Source: Gemmatimonadota bacterium (lineage in GTDB: Bacteria; Latescibacterota; UBA2968; UBA8231). Taken from it: a stretch of DNA of 64,000 nt. The stretch lies in contig JABHFS010000038.1 in the NCBI GenBank assembly GCA_018672475.1, positions 1 through 64,000 on the forward strand, in the 5' to 3' direction. The position numbers and the translations under genes were made by a program. Within the stretch, counting starts at the first letter, position 1; each line of letters begins with the position of its first letter. Below, piece after piece: positions 47,919 to 55,945 of the stretch. A model generated the notes under the pieces. It saw only the letters and a list, made by a program, of their open reading frames with translations, was not told the DNA's origin and searched no databases.

Positions 47919-49271
47919 CTAGTATTCATCGTATAACTCGCCAGGATCTGCATGGGGCAAAGGCAAGATCCAGTGGGTTGATCCCATATGGTATTGCTGC
48001 GTGGCCAAGTCGAGATGTGGATCGATAAGGGGGAAGTCGCGACGACCGTTGAGGGAGCAGTCGATATGGGCACGGACTTTGACCGGGCTCATATCGACTG
48101 ATCGGGCATAGTCGACGAGATAATGGGCGAATTGCACGGCCATATAGGGGCGTGTAGCCATTTTGCGGGCCTGCCGGGACGTCAGATGGTCGCGTGGGTC
48201 GACCTGCCAGGTCTCGTTCGGGCTTTGCAGTATGAATACCGCCGAGCAGTCCTTGTCGCGCAGCTTCATATGCCAGGCGAAGCGGTGGCCTTCCTCGGTC
48301 CAGCTGACATTGCCCGGGTAGAGAAAGTGGCGCACAGGCAACAGGGTTTGCACAATGAGATAGGCGGTGAGAGCGAGCAGGGCCGGCGTGCGCAGACGGG
48401 AGAAAAGAGGTTGGGTGTCGCCGGGGTGCGGCCAATTAAAGAGTCGGCGTGGCCAGGTGGGCGGCAGGAAAAGCAGGGTCAGACTTGAGGCGAGCACGGG
48501 AAAGACGCCGATGCCGAACAATACTTTGTTCATGCAATGGAAAAGCAGAAGTGTGGCCAAGGCCCAAGCCCTAGTCCGTCCCCACAACAGCAGGGGGGCC
48601 GCCAATAGGTCTATCAACAGACCCGCGTAGCTGAAGAGCAGACAGACCCAACCCTCGTAGAACAAATCGGAAAAGAGCGGCAGGTAGAAGTCGGAACCGG
48701 GCAGCCAGTCGCGCAGCGGATAACCCTGCAGCCAATCGAGGTTGAGCTTGGCGACACCGCCGAAGAAGTAGACGATGGCGATCTGGGCGCGCAGCAGCCA
48801 GAGCGGCCAGGCCGGGATAAACGAAGAGCGAGTGTTCGGCCACAGCCGTGCGTCGACGGAGAGGGTGCGGTGGGCCGGGACGAAGATCATCAGCAGTGAG
48901 ACTAGGCAAATAAGATAATAGTGGTTTTGGTATAGGGTCTGGTCGATGAGGAAGATATAGGTGTAGCCCAGGGCGAAGAGCGTGGCGCTCAGACGGTAGA
49001 GGAAGCCGACCGCGATACATAATGCGAGGGCGCCGAGGGCGTAGAAGTGCACGTACATCCAACTGCCCGGCCAGGGTTCGACCCAGCCAAAGCCAAGATA
49101 CTTAAAATAAAAGTCCGGTGCGATAAAGTGGCGGTCGACTACTCCGTCGCTTAAGAAACGCCAGGCCTCCCAGGCCATGATCGCACCAAAGCCGATGCGA
49201 AAAAAGACCAGCGAGGCGGCGTCTATCGGCGCCGTGAGCCGGTTGTGGAGCCAGTGGAGGCCGGTGCGCAT
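47919..49271 (-). CDS. Vitamin-K-dependent gamma-carboxylase-like (VKGC/HTTM) protein
   Basis: 450 residues from ATG 49271. Strong resemblance to animal and Leptospira VKGC: FFRIGFGAIMAWEAWRF, the DQTLYQNHYYLICLVSLLMI segment, RAQIAIVYFFGGVAKLNLDW, FHCMNKVLFGIGVFPVL, and LLPVRHFLYPGNVSWTEEG. In animals the enzyme uses reduced vitamin K, O2 and CO2 to turn Glu into Gla. The segment aligning by eye with animal DK-x3-NNH-x-YL has Gln where the catalytic-base Lys is expected. The long C-terminal propeptide-binding/lumenal region of the animal enzyme is shortened. It probably still oxidises a quinol, but carboxylation is doubtful. Confidence 0.87.
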   Translation of the reverse strand: MRTGLHWLHNRLTAPIDAASLVFFRIGFGAIMAWEAWRFLSDGVVDRHFIAPDFYFKYLGFGWVEPWPGSWMYVHFYALGALALCIAVGFLYRLSATLFALGYTYIFLIDQTLYQNHYYLICLVSLLMIFVPAHRTLSVDARLWPNTRSSFIPAWPLWLLRAQIAIVYFFGGVAKLNLDWLQGYPLRDWLPGSDFYLPLFSDLFYEGWVCLLFSYAGLLIDLLAAPLLLWGRTRAWALATLLLFHCMNKVLFGIGVFPVLASSLTLLFLPPTWPRRLFNWPHPGDTQPLFSRLRTPALLALTAYLIVQTLLPVRHFLYPGNVSWTEEGHRFAWHMKLRDKDCSAVFILQSPNETWQVDPRDHLTSRQARKMATRPYMAVQFAHYLVDYARSVDMSPVKVRAHIDCSLNGRRDFPLIDPHLDLATQQYHMGSTHWILPLPHADPGELYDEY

Positions 49272-49489
49272 GGTCAGCAATTGTCCTTGGCGTTTTCGCT
49301 GGCGTAGTAAATGGCGGTTATGGGATTTATGGGGCGAGCAAGGATCCCGACCGGTCGGATAATGGCACCGGAGATCTGCACAGTATCCGTTATTCACCGA
49401 TGCTGCTTGGCGGCTGTCAGGGTCGTTACTTATACTTATTTACTCTAACAGATAGACTCACGGCAAGCAAATTTCTGGAGGTACGCGAC

Positions 49490-51076
49490 ATGTCCGACGT
49501 CCAACCCATACTTATCGCCGGCACCTGGCGTCCAGCCGACGCCGAAGGTACTTTCGAACCAAAAAACCCCGCAACCAAAGAGCCCACCGGCGAAGTATAC
49601 CCCGTCAGTACGCTCAAGGATGTCGAAGAAGCGATCGAGGCTGCAGCGGTGGCCGCCGAGCAGATCGCCGAGATGGGTGATGAAATTGTCGCTTCTTTCT
49701 TGGAGCGCTTCGCCGAGCGCATCGAGGCTCGCGCCGACGAACTGGTTGCCATGGCCAACGCCGAATCCGGTTTGCCCGCCTCGCCTCGCCTCGCCGGTAT
49801 CGAGTTGCCGCGCACGACCGATCAGTTGCGCCAGGCGGCGACGGCGGCAAGAAATCGTTCGTGGACGATGCCGAACATCGACACGGGTTCCAATATCCGC
49901 TCGCTCTATGGCGCGTTGGGCGGCGGCGTGGCTGTTTTCGGCCCGAACAACTTCCCCTTTGCTTTCAATAGCGTTGCCGGTGGGGATTTCGCCGCGGCCA
50001 TCGCCGCCGGCAATCCCGTGATCGGCAAGGGCAACTCCTCGCACCCGGGCACGACCCGGCTCTTGGCCGAAGAAGCACTGGGCGCGGCCGAGGATACCGG
50101 CATGCCGAAAGCGACGGTCCAGCTGATCTATCGCACCAACCACGAGGTCGGCGCACGGCTGGTGTCGCACCCCAAGATCGGCGCTACGGGTTATACCGGT
50201 TCACGCGGCGCGGGGCTGGTGCTCAAAGAAGCGGCCGACAAGGCCGGCAAGCCGATTTATATGGAGCTAAGTAGCATCAATCCGGTGGTGATTCTTCCGG
50301 GGGCGCTGGTCGAGCGCGGTGAGGAATTGGCCGGCGAATTTACGACCTCGTGCCTCATGGGCACCGGTCAGTTTTGCACCAACCCCGGTGTCATCTTGAT
50401 GCTCAAGGGTGCGAATACCGATACTTTCGTCCAGGCGACTAGCGCACAATTCTCCGAAGCCCCGGTGGGCACTATGCTGACCGAGGCGGTCGAAAACGGC
50501 ATGGAGCGCAGCGTCGGCACGCTGAAAGGGGCCGGAGCCGAGGTGTTGGCCGGCGGCGAGCGCGGTGGCGGCAAGGGGTTCAGTTTTCAGAATACGCTGC
50601 TGAAAGTCGATGGTGCAACCTTCTTGAAAGACCCGGAGGCGTTGCAGGAGGAGGCTTTTGGCAACGAGAGTCTGTTGATCATCGCCGACGATATGGACCA
50701 GGCGGTAGAAGTGACGCGGCATTTCGAGGGCAATCTGACCGGTTGCATCTACAGCGATTCTAAGGGCGAGGACGAGCCGCACTATCGCCGCATCGAGCCG
50801 GTGTTGCGCAAGAAGGTGGGGCGGTTGCTCAACGACAAGATGCCGACGGGTGTGGCGGTGGTGCCGTCGATGAACCACGGCGGTCCCTATCCGGCGACGG
50901 GGCATCCGGGTTTTACGGCGGTGGGTTTGCCGTCGTCGATTTCGCGTTTTGCGATGTTGGAGTGTTATGACAATGTGCGCGAGCATCGTTTGCCGGCGGA
51001 GCTTAGGGACCAGAATCCTTCGGGGGCGTTGTGGCGTCTTATTGATCAGCAGTGGTCGCAAGGAGATGTTGGCTAG
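49490..51076 (+). CDS. NADP-type aldehyde dehydrogenase (2-oxoglutarate semialdehyde dehydrogenase-like)
   Basis: 528 residues from ATG 49490 with GGAGGT before it. The N-terminus IAGTWRPADAEGTFEPKNPATKE, FGPNNFPFAFNSVAGGDFA, GYTGSRGAG and the catalytic Cys in GTGQFCTNPG, with Glu in MELSSINP, fit the subgroup that includes alpha-ketoglutaric semialdehyde dehydrogenase of pentose and uronate catabolism. Length matches that subgroup (about 525). Monocistronic; a hairpin-rich region starts 10 bp after its stop. The precise substrate is not proven. Confidence 0.9.
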   Translation: MSDVQPILIAGTWRPADAEGTFEPKNPATKEPTGEVYPVSTLKDVEEAIEAAAVAAEQIAEMGDEIVASFLERFAERIEARADELVAMANAESGLPASPRLAGIELPRTTDQLRQAATAARNRSWTMPNIDTGSNIRSLYGALGGGVAVFGPNNFPFAFNSVAGGDFAAAIAAGNPVIGKGNSSHPGTTRLLAEEALGAAEDTGMPKATVQLIYRTNHEVGARLVSHPKIGATGYTGSRGAGLVLKEAADKAGKPIYMELSSINPVVILPGALVERGEELAGEFTTSCLMGTGQFCTNPGVILMLKGANTDTFVQATSAQFSEAPVGTMLTEAVENGMERSVGTLKGAGAEVLAGGERGGGKGFSFQNTLLKVDGATFLKDPEALQEEAFGNESLLIIADDMDQAVEVTRHFEGNLTGCIYSDSKGEDEPHYRRIEPVLRKKVGRLLNDKMPTGVAVVPSMNHGGPYPATGHPGFTAVGLPSSISRFAMLECYDNVREHRLPAELRDQNPSGALWRLIDQQWSQGDVG

Positions 51077-51085
51077 CTGTCAGAC

Positions 51086-51222
51086 GGTCTGGTGAAAAGA
51101 TTTATCAATCGCTCATTTTCGCCCGCTATCCCTGGCGGGCTCCGAGGAGTTGCCCTGCTATTTCACAATCCTGTGAACTAGGGGTCAACAATCCGCTTTT
51201 TGATAAATCTTTCCACCAGACC
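51086..51222. repeat. 137 bp element with 23 bp inverted ends and two internal hairpins
   Basis: Arms 51086-51108 (GGTCTGGTGAAAAGATTTAT-CAA) and 51200-51222 are reverse complements with one mismatch in 23. Inside lie two further hairpins: GCCCGC/GCGGGC (about 51120-51140) and TTCACA-ATCC-TGTGAA (about 51160-51176). On one strand it would fold as a three-way junction. There is no transposase or clear target duplication. Possible readings are a MITE or a structured transcript/terminator of the aldehyde dehydrogenase gene. Confidence 0.8.
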
Positions 51223-51390
51223 TCGCTAGAAGCCGTGAGGTTTTAAGGTGAGAAAAATGCGTCCATCGGACTTTGGTAGAAGCTAAAAGGTTTGGGGGTG
51301 AGGAGTTTCTCTCTGACCTTGGTAGGAACACCAAGAGTCGGGTGCGCAGATTTCCCTTTGGTTTTGATAGAAGCAAAAGAGTGTTGAGGT
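51223..51390. repeat. Degenerate 45-50 bp tandem repeats before the glutaredoxin gene
   Basis: A motif close to TTTGGTAGAAGCAAAAG followed by a G/T-rich GGTGAG segment recurs at 51225, 51275, 51321 and 51366 (intervals 50, 46 and 45). The units are diverged and have no coding value on either strand. With the preceding inverted-repeat element they fill the 320 bp gap between the two genes. Confidence 0.55.
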
Positions 51391-51396
51391 GATCGT

Positions 51397-51681
51397 ATGG
51401 CCCGTGTCGTGATGTACAGCAGTTATCTTTGCGCGTTTTGTTGGATGGCGAAGGCGATGTTGAAGAAGAAGGGGGTCGAGTACGAGTTGAGGGGGGTGCC
51501 GATGATTATGGGGTGGAAGCCGCCGGTGAAGAATTATAAGGAGATGGTGGAGCGGACGGGGGGGCAGACTACGGTGCCGCAGATTTTTGTCGATGGGGAG
51601 TATCTGGGGGATGAGGAAACGATGGCGGCGTTAGAGAAACGGGGGGAATTGGATGCGGCGTTGAAGATCGCGTCGGCCTAA
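51397..51681 (+). CDS. Glutaredoxin
   Basis: 94 residues. The redox motif is C-x-x-C in SSYLCAFCWMAK (CAFC rather than the usual CPYC), with the thioredoxin-fold cis-Pro in QTTVPQIFVDG and the GSH-binding GDEETMAALE. It is a dithiol glutaredoxin by motif. GAGGTGATCGT precedes the ATG. Codon use is unusually G- and T-rich on this strand, in line with the local skew. An amidohydrolase gene follows 59 bp later. Confidence 0.88.
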   Translation: MARVVMYSSYLCAFCWMAKAMLKKKGVEYELRGVPMIMGWKPPVKNYKEMVERTGGQTTVPQIFVDGEYLGDEETMAALEKRGELDAALKIASA

Positions 51682-51740
51682 AGTTTATCGGTTGGCGCAG
51701 AACTCGATTGGGATCGGCGCCCTTTTTATTGGAGAGGGAT

Positions 51741-52961
51741 ATGGTATTTGATATAGTGCTCAAAGGCGGTCATGTCATCGACCCGAAAAATGGGATTGAT
51801 GAGGTAAAAGATATCGGGATCCAAGGAGGCAAGATCGCGGCAGTGGATGCAGGTCTGCCGGTCGAAGGCACCGGCAAGGTCGTCGACGTCGGTGGGCTCT
51901 ATGTTACGCCGGGGTTGGTCGACATCCATATACACGCCTATGCGACGCCAGGCAATCCCGACCAGTGGGCCGGGGACAATAGCATTTTGCCCGACGGCTT
52001 TAGCTTTCGCACCGGGGTGACGACGATGGTCGATACCGGTAGCGCGGGCTGGCGCAACTTTGCCGATTTCCGCGAGCGGGTGATCGACCGCTGCCAGACG
52101 CGACTCTTCGCGCTGATCAATATTGCCGGGACGGGTATGACCGATATCGCGCACGAGCAGAATCCGCACGATATGGATACGGATAAGACGTCCGGTATGG
52201 CGAGAGACCATGAAGACGTGGTGGTCGGCATCAAAACGGCGCACTATATCGGGCCCGAGTGGATATCGGTGGACCGCACCATCGAAGCGGCGGCGAAAGC
52301 CGATACGCGGACGATGATCGACTTCGGTTTCTTCAAAAAAGAACGGCCCTACTACGAGCTATTGACACAAAAGCTGCGCCCGGGTGATATCAGCACCCAC
52401 GTCTTCCGTGGGCCGACGCCGTGGTTCGACGCACAGGGCAAGGTGTTGCCCTATCTGCACCAGGCGCGCGAAAGGGGCGTGATCCTAGATGTGGGCCACG
52501 GGGCGGGCAGCTTCTGTTTTCGCAACGCGGTGCCGGCCGTCGCCCAGGGTTTTTACCCGGACTCGATCTCGACGGACTTGCATGTGCTCTGCATGAACAT
52601 GGGCATGCTCGATATGACGACGACGATGTCGAAGTTTTTGGTGCTGGGCATGCCGCTCTACGAGGTTATCCGCACCTCGACAGTCAACCCGGCCGAGGAA
52701 ATCGGCCATCCGGAATTGGGCCATCTGTCGGTCGGCGCAGTGGCCGATGTGGCGGTCCTGAACCAGATGGAGGGATCGTTCGGTTATGCCGATTCGTTTG
52801 GCGGACGCATTTCGGGCGACAAGCGTTTGCATTGCGAGCTGACTGTTATGGGCGGCCGGGTCGTCTACGATTGGAACGGCCGCGCTGGTGTCGACTATGC
52901 CGAGTTGGGCGACAACTACGGGATCCGCTCGGGCGAGTCCCGGATTATGCCGCCGGCGTAG
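51741..52961 (+). CDS. Amidohydrolase / deacetylase-family metal hydrolase
   Basis: 406 residues from ATG 51741 (GGAGAGGG upstream). A beta-sandwich plus TIM-barrel amidohydrolase: FDIVLKGGHVIDPKNGID, metal motif PGLVDIHIHAY, putative carboxylated Lys in VVVGIKTAHYIG, His in VGHGAGSFCF and Asp in SISTDLHVLC. This matches the dihydroorotase-like amidohydrolase/deacetylase group, which acts on N-acyl amino acids, hydantoins or similar amides. It precedes the copper-chaperone genes by 9 bp. Substrate unknown. Confidence 0.9.
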   Translation: MVFDIVLKGGHVIDPKNGIDEVKDIGIQGGKIAAVDAGLPVEGTGKVVDVGGLYVTPGLVDIHIHAYATPGNPDQWAGDNSILPDGFSFRTGVTTMVDTGSAGWRNFADFRERVIDRCQTRLFALINIAGTGMTDIAHEQNPHDMDTDKTSGMARDHEDVVVGIKTAHYIGPEWISVDRTIEAAAKADTRTMIDFGFFKKERPYYELLTQKLRPGDISTHVFRGPTPWFDAQGKVLPYLHQARERGVILDVGHGAGSFCFRNAVPAVAQGFYPDSISTDLHVLCMNMGMLDMTTTMSKFLVLGMPLYEVIRTSTVNPAEEIGHPELGHLSVGAVADVAVLNQMEGSFGYADSFGGRISGDKRLHCELTVMGGRVVYDWNGRAGVDYAELGDNYGIRSGESRIMPPA

Positions 52962-52970
52962 GGAGGTGAT

Positions 52971-53417
52971 ATGGTGCAACTATGCGCATACGCGTTTTTT
53001 GTCGCGTTGTTCTCGGCCGGCTGCGCCGAGCAAGAGATCGGTGACCCCATCGCCGTGCGCGATGCCTGGATCCGCGAGCCGCCCCCGCGCAGCCCGGCGG
53101 CCGGTTATCTGGTGATCGAAAATCGCGGCGGTGACTCCGTCGAATTGATCGCCGCCGAGACGCAGGCGGCCGAGCGGACCGAGATCCATATTATGGAGCA
53201 CAGCAACGGTCGTATGACGATGCGCAAGGCCGATAGCGTTAGTGTTCCGGCCGGTGAAGAAATTGAGCTGGAATCAGGGGGGACCCATTTGATGCTGATG
53301 CAGTTGCGCCAGCCGTTGAAGGCCGGCGACGAGGTGGAACTACAGCTTAGTTTCGCCGACGGAACCCAATTGAAAATAATGGCACCCGTGCGCAAGGGGG
53401 GCTATGCGTCGAATTAA
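52971..53417 (+). CDS. PCu(A)C-type periplasmic copper chaperone, lipoprotein
   Basis: 148 residues with lipobox near FSAGCAE. The copper site H-x-M...M...H-x-M is visible: EIHIMEHSNGRMTMRKAD, GTHLMLMQL. DAWIREPPPRSPAAGYLVIEN is the family N-terminus. PCu(A)C delivers Cu(I) to the CuA centre of cytochrome c oxidase, working with SCO proteins, and the next gene encodes a SCO protein overlapping by 14 bp. Confidence 0.93.
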   Translation: MVQLCAYAFFVALFSAGCAEQEIGDPIAVRDAWIREPPPRSPAAGYLVIENRGGDSVELIAAETQAAERTEIHIMEHSNGRMTMRKADSVSVPAGEEIELESGGTHLMLMQLRQPLKAGDEVELQLSFADGTQLKIMAPVRKGGYASN

Positions 53418-54033
53418 CATTTGGCTGCTCTGTTGTTGCGCCTTGGCTTGCGCCTTGGCTTGCGCAGACCCACCCGACCCGGTGGAAACACCGGCTGCGC
53501 AAACCGCCCCCGCAGTCGAGGTGCCGCCTTTGCAGGATTATGGCGGTATCGGCGGCGATTTTTCGTTGGTCGATCAACAGGGCGAACCCTTTGCGCTGAA
53601 AGATCTAGACGGCCGGGCGGCAATGCTCTTTTTCGGTTATACCTTTTGCCCTGACATCTGCCCTGTGACCTTGTCAAAGATGGGCCGCGTCTATCAACTC
53701 CTAGGCGAACGCGAAGAAGATCTGGCAACGCTCTTTATCAGCGTTGACCCCGAACGCGACACGGCGGAAAAGCTGAAAGAGTATCTCGCCTACTTTGACA
53801 TCGGTGCGATCGGTCTGCATGGAGACAAGTCGCAAATCGACGAGGTGATCGGCCAGTACGGAGGGCATTATTCGTTCGACAAGGAAGAGGGCCAGACGGA
53901 CTATTTCGTCGATCATTCGACCTATACCTATTTGATCGATGAAAAGGGCAAGGTGCGTTTTCTCTTCCGCCAGAGCGACGGGCCGGAGCTGATGGCGGCG
54001 GTAACCCAGCAACTTTTTGCCAATGGCGAATGA
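53404..54033 (+). CDS. SCO1/SenC-family copper/thioredoxin-like protein
   Basis: 209 residues. An exported, Cys-rich leader (LLCCCALACALACADPP), then a thioredoxin fold with the copper motif C-x3-C in YTFCPDICPVTLSKMG and the distal His in VDHSTYTYLIDEKG. ISVDPERDTAEKLKEYL is also diagnostic. It functions in CuA assembly of cytochrome c oxidase together with the upstream PCu(A)C. The start overlaps the previous gene, indicating coupling. Confidence 0.94.
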   Translation: MRRINIWLLCCCALACALACADPPDPVETPAAQTAPAVEVPPLQDYGGIGGDFSLVDQQGEPFALKDLDGRAAMLFFGYTFCPDICPVTLSKMGRVYQLLGEREEDLATLFISVDPERDTAEKLKEYLAYFDIGAIGLHGDKSQIDEVIGQYGGHYSFDKEEGQTDYFVDHSTYTYLIDEKGKVRFLFRQSDGPELMAAVTQQLFANGE

Positions 54034-54082
54034 ATTTGACAAAGGTTACTCGGGCTGATAACATGGGCTTTGGAGGTCTCTT

Positions 54083-54196
54083 ATGAAAAATATGCTGCTT
54101 AAAGTGCTCAAAGTCGTGCACTGGATCGTATGGTTTCCGCTGATTCCGTTCTTTGGCTCCGATTTCCCACAGCGTTTTTTCCGCCGCGATAGGTAG
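54083..54196 (+). CDS. 37-residue membrane-active small protein
   Basis: ATG at 54083 with a good site GGAGGT 6 bases before it. The product MKNMLLKVLKVVHWIVWFPL followed by IPFFGSDFPQRFFRRDR is amphipathic/hydrophobic with basic ends, like single-helix membrane small proteins. It is 49 bp after the SCO gene and 34 bp before a terminator, so it would be the last gene of that operon. I recognise no family. Confidence 0.6.
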   Translation: MKNMLLKVLKVVHWIVWFPLIPFFGSDFPQRFFRRDR

Positions 54197-54230
54197 AATC
54201 AGCGAACGAACTGAATAACATCTTTTCTTG

Positions 54231-54258
54231 CCGCTGGAGATTCTCCGGCGGTTTTTTT
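54231..54258 (+). terminator. Terminator of the copper-chaperone operon
   Basis: Hairpin CCGCTGGAG / CTCCGGCGG (one G-T pair, 3-base loop) followed by seven T residues. It ends the run amidohydrolase, PCu(A)C, SCO, small protein. Confidence 0.9.
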
Positions 54259-54346
54259 CATGCCTCTAAAGCTATGATATCCTTCGGGTATTTCGCATCG
54301 AATCTGGTTTGGCATATGAGAGAAAACCATTTAGATTATAGCACTT

Positions 54347-55555
54347 ATGATCAAATTGATACGCGGGTTGGCGCTGGCTTTTTGCCTGGGGAGTTGTGCG
54401 GAAAACCCGACTAAAGCGCCCGATTCCGTATCGGATATGGATGCGGCGCGCTTCGCAGCCTCATCTAGCGTAGTACGCGCCAAACTTGCTGGCAAGCCGG
54501 ATACCTATGTGGTGCGCCATGGCGGTGAGGAGGTCTTTCGCGTCGAGGCGCTCAAGTGGCGCAACGGCCATAAGGGTGCGGTGTCGATTACCTACGATGC
54601 ACCGTGGGGTATCGCTTCGGTTTTCTCGTTGGCGACGGACGCGGTCATTGCACGCGGTTTGCGGATGGACCTCGAAATCGTCAGCAACTCGCTCCAGCAT
54701 TTTACGCGCTATCCCATTATCCAACGCATGCAGCAAGAACTCCGGCCCCATGGTATCGGCTTTTTTGGCCATGGCCACGAGCATATCCATTATGACTGGT
54801 ATGGTTTCAAAGTGGCCTATGAAGCGTTTCGCACCAACTTCGAACTGATGGAGCGATGGGGTTTTGAGCCCAAGACCTACGCCTATCCTCATTGGGCGGG
54901 TACGCTATTGGGCACGCAGGCGGCCAATCGGCAGGCCGGCTTTATCGCCGCGCGCGGTGGGATCCGTCGCCCAGCTACCCATGCCGAGTATTATATCTGC
55001 CCCGACGATACCCATGAACCCAGCAATTGGTATTTCCTTCCTTCGGTGATTATGGGTTCTAAGGACGGGACAGATATCCCCCATCACGATGCGCTCAAAC
55101 CCATTTTGGACGGAGCGCTTAATGCAGGGGCTTGGGTGATCCTGACCTATCACGCCATCGGTAACCCAGAGGCTTGGGGTTATTATCCCCTGCCAGAATT
55201 CGAACGCGATCTCGACTATATCGCCGGCAGGGATTTTTGGAACGGCAACCTCGACGCAATAACGGCATATATCCAGGAACGCAACGCGCTCGACATCCAG
55301 ATCGTGCGCTATTTCGGCGTCGGCGTACCCAAGCAGTTTGAACTGACGATTGGGGACGGGCTAGACAACACGCTCTACGACGAACCTCTGACGTTTGAAT
55401 TCAACTTCAACCCCGAACACCGGGTGCGGCGAGTTCATTTCGATCCGCCGATCGGCGAGGTCTCTTCCTTCGAGGTAGAAGCGGACCGTTTGCGTGTGCA
55501 CATGGTGCCCGACGAGCGGCGCTATGCGCTGGTCTTGGAGCGCGATACCGAATAA
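54347..55555 (+). CDS. NodB-like polysaccharide deacetylase lipoprotein
   Basis: 402 residues with lipobox CLGSC near residue 17. The NodB fold motif 1 reads AVSITYDAPWG (the usual TFDDG becomes TYDAP, keeping one Asp). Motif 2 H-x3-H is GHGHEHIHYDW, and TYHAIG is near the end of the barrel. A C-terminal beta domain (about 335-402) follows. It may deacetylate a surface or peptidoglycan-linked polysaccharide in the periplasm. The loss of one of the Asp pair makes activity uncertain. Confidence 0.75.
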   Translation: MIKLIRGLALAFCLGSCAENPTKAPDSVSDMDAARFAASSSVVRAKLAGKPDTYVVRHGGEEVFRVEALKWRNGHKGAVSITYDAPWGIASVFSLATDAVIARGLRMDLEIVSNSLQHFTRYPIIQRMQQELRPHGIGFFGHGHEHIHYDWYGFKVAYEAFRTNFELMERWGFEPKTYAYPHWAGTLLGTQAANRQAGFIAARGGIRRPATHAEYYICPDDTHEPSNWYFLPSVIMGSKDGTDIPHHDALKPILDGALNAGAWVILTYHAIGNPEAWGYYPLPEFERDLDYIAGRDFWNGNLDAITAYIQERNALDIQIVRYFGVGVPKQFELTIGDGLDNTLYDEPLTFEFNFNPEHRVRRVHFDPPIGEVSSFEVEADRLRVHMVPDERRYALVLERDTE

Positions 55556-55556
55556 C

Positions 55557-55676
55557 ATGGTCTCCCTTGCGCGAACATGCCGCGCTTTGGCGACACACCT
55601 GCTCGATTATATCCACGAGAATATTTGTCCGCGCGTGGCGCGAGAGGCGATGGTGCGCGAAGAGGCGGCGGGCTAA
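55557..55676 (+). CDS. Possible 39-residue ORF after the deacetylase
   Basis: ATG one base after the deacetylase stop opens MVSLARTCRALATHLLDYIH and continues ENICPRVAREAMVREEAAG. There is no recognisable ribosome-binding site of its own, though coupling to the upstream stop would suffice. No family is known to me. It may be chance; low confidence. Confidence 0.25.
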   Translation: MVSLARTCRALATHLLDYIHENICPRVAREAMVREEAAG

Positions 55677-55737
55677 AGGGCGCGTTGAGTTGTGAGGAGT
55701 TGTGAAGAGTAGATAGAGCGGTGGCTAGCGGGTCTGC

Positions 55738-55879
55738 GGTCGGTTTGCGGGGGCGAGCTTCGGGTGTTTTTAGTCCCCGGGCCGTCGTCACGACCACTCC
55801 CCCCGCACTGCCCTGCCAGGCCCTTTACTCCACAATCCCCCCCCCGAGAAACACCCTGCGTTGCCCCCGCAAACCGACC
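55738..55879 (+). repeat. Structured G+C-rich intergenic element, copy 2
   Basis: Perfect 17 bp inverted ends: GGTCGGTTTGCGGGGGC (55738-55754) and GCCCCCGCAAACCGACC (55863-55879). The interior has TTTTAGTCCCCGGGCC, a small hairpin GTCG-TCA-CGAC (55784-55794), CACTCCCCCC, and AGAAACACCCTGCGT. It shares this order with copy 3. It lies between converging genes. Apart from this element and the doubtful small ORF, the 390 bp gap holds nothing I can identify. Confidence 0.85.
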
Positions 55880-55945
55880 TCGGGTAGGGAAGCCCGAAGC
55901 GTGAGACTCTCCCTCCCCACTCCCCTCACACGCACAACGTTCCAC

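Noticed and set aside
51185..51376. 63-codon minus-strand ORF over the degenerate tandem repeats
   Set aside because: Its translation merely reflects the repeat units; no start signal or homology.
51223..51390. Possible CRISPR-like array
   Set aside because: Units are diverged, spacing is irregular (50, 46, 45), there are only four, and no cas gene is present.
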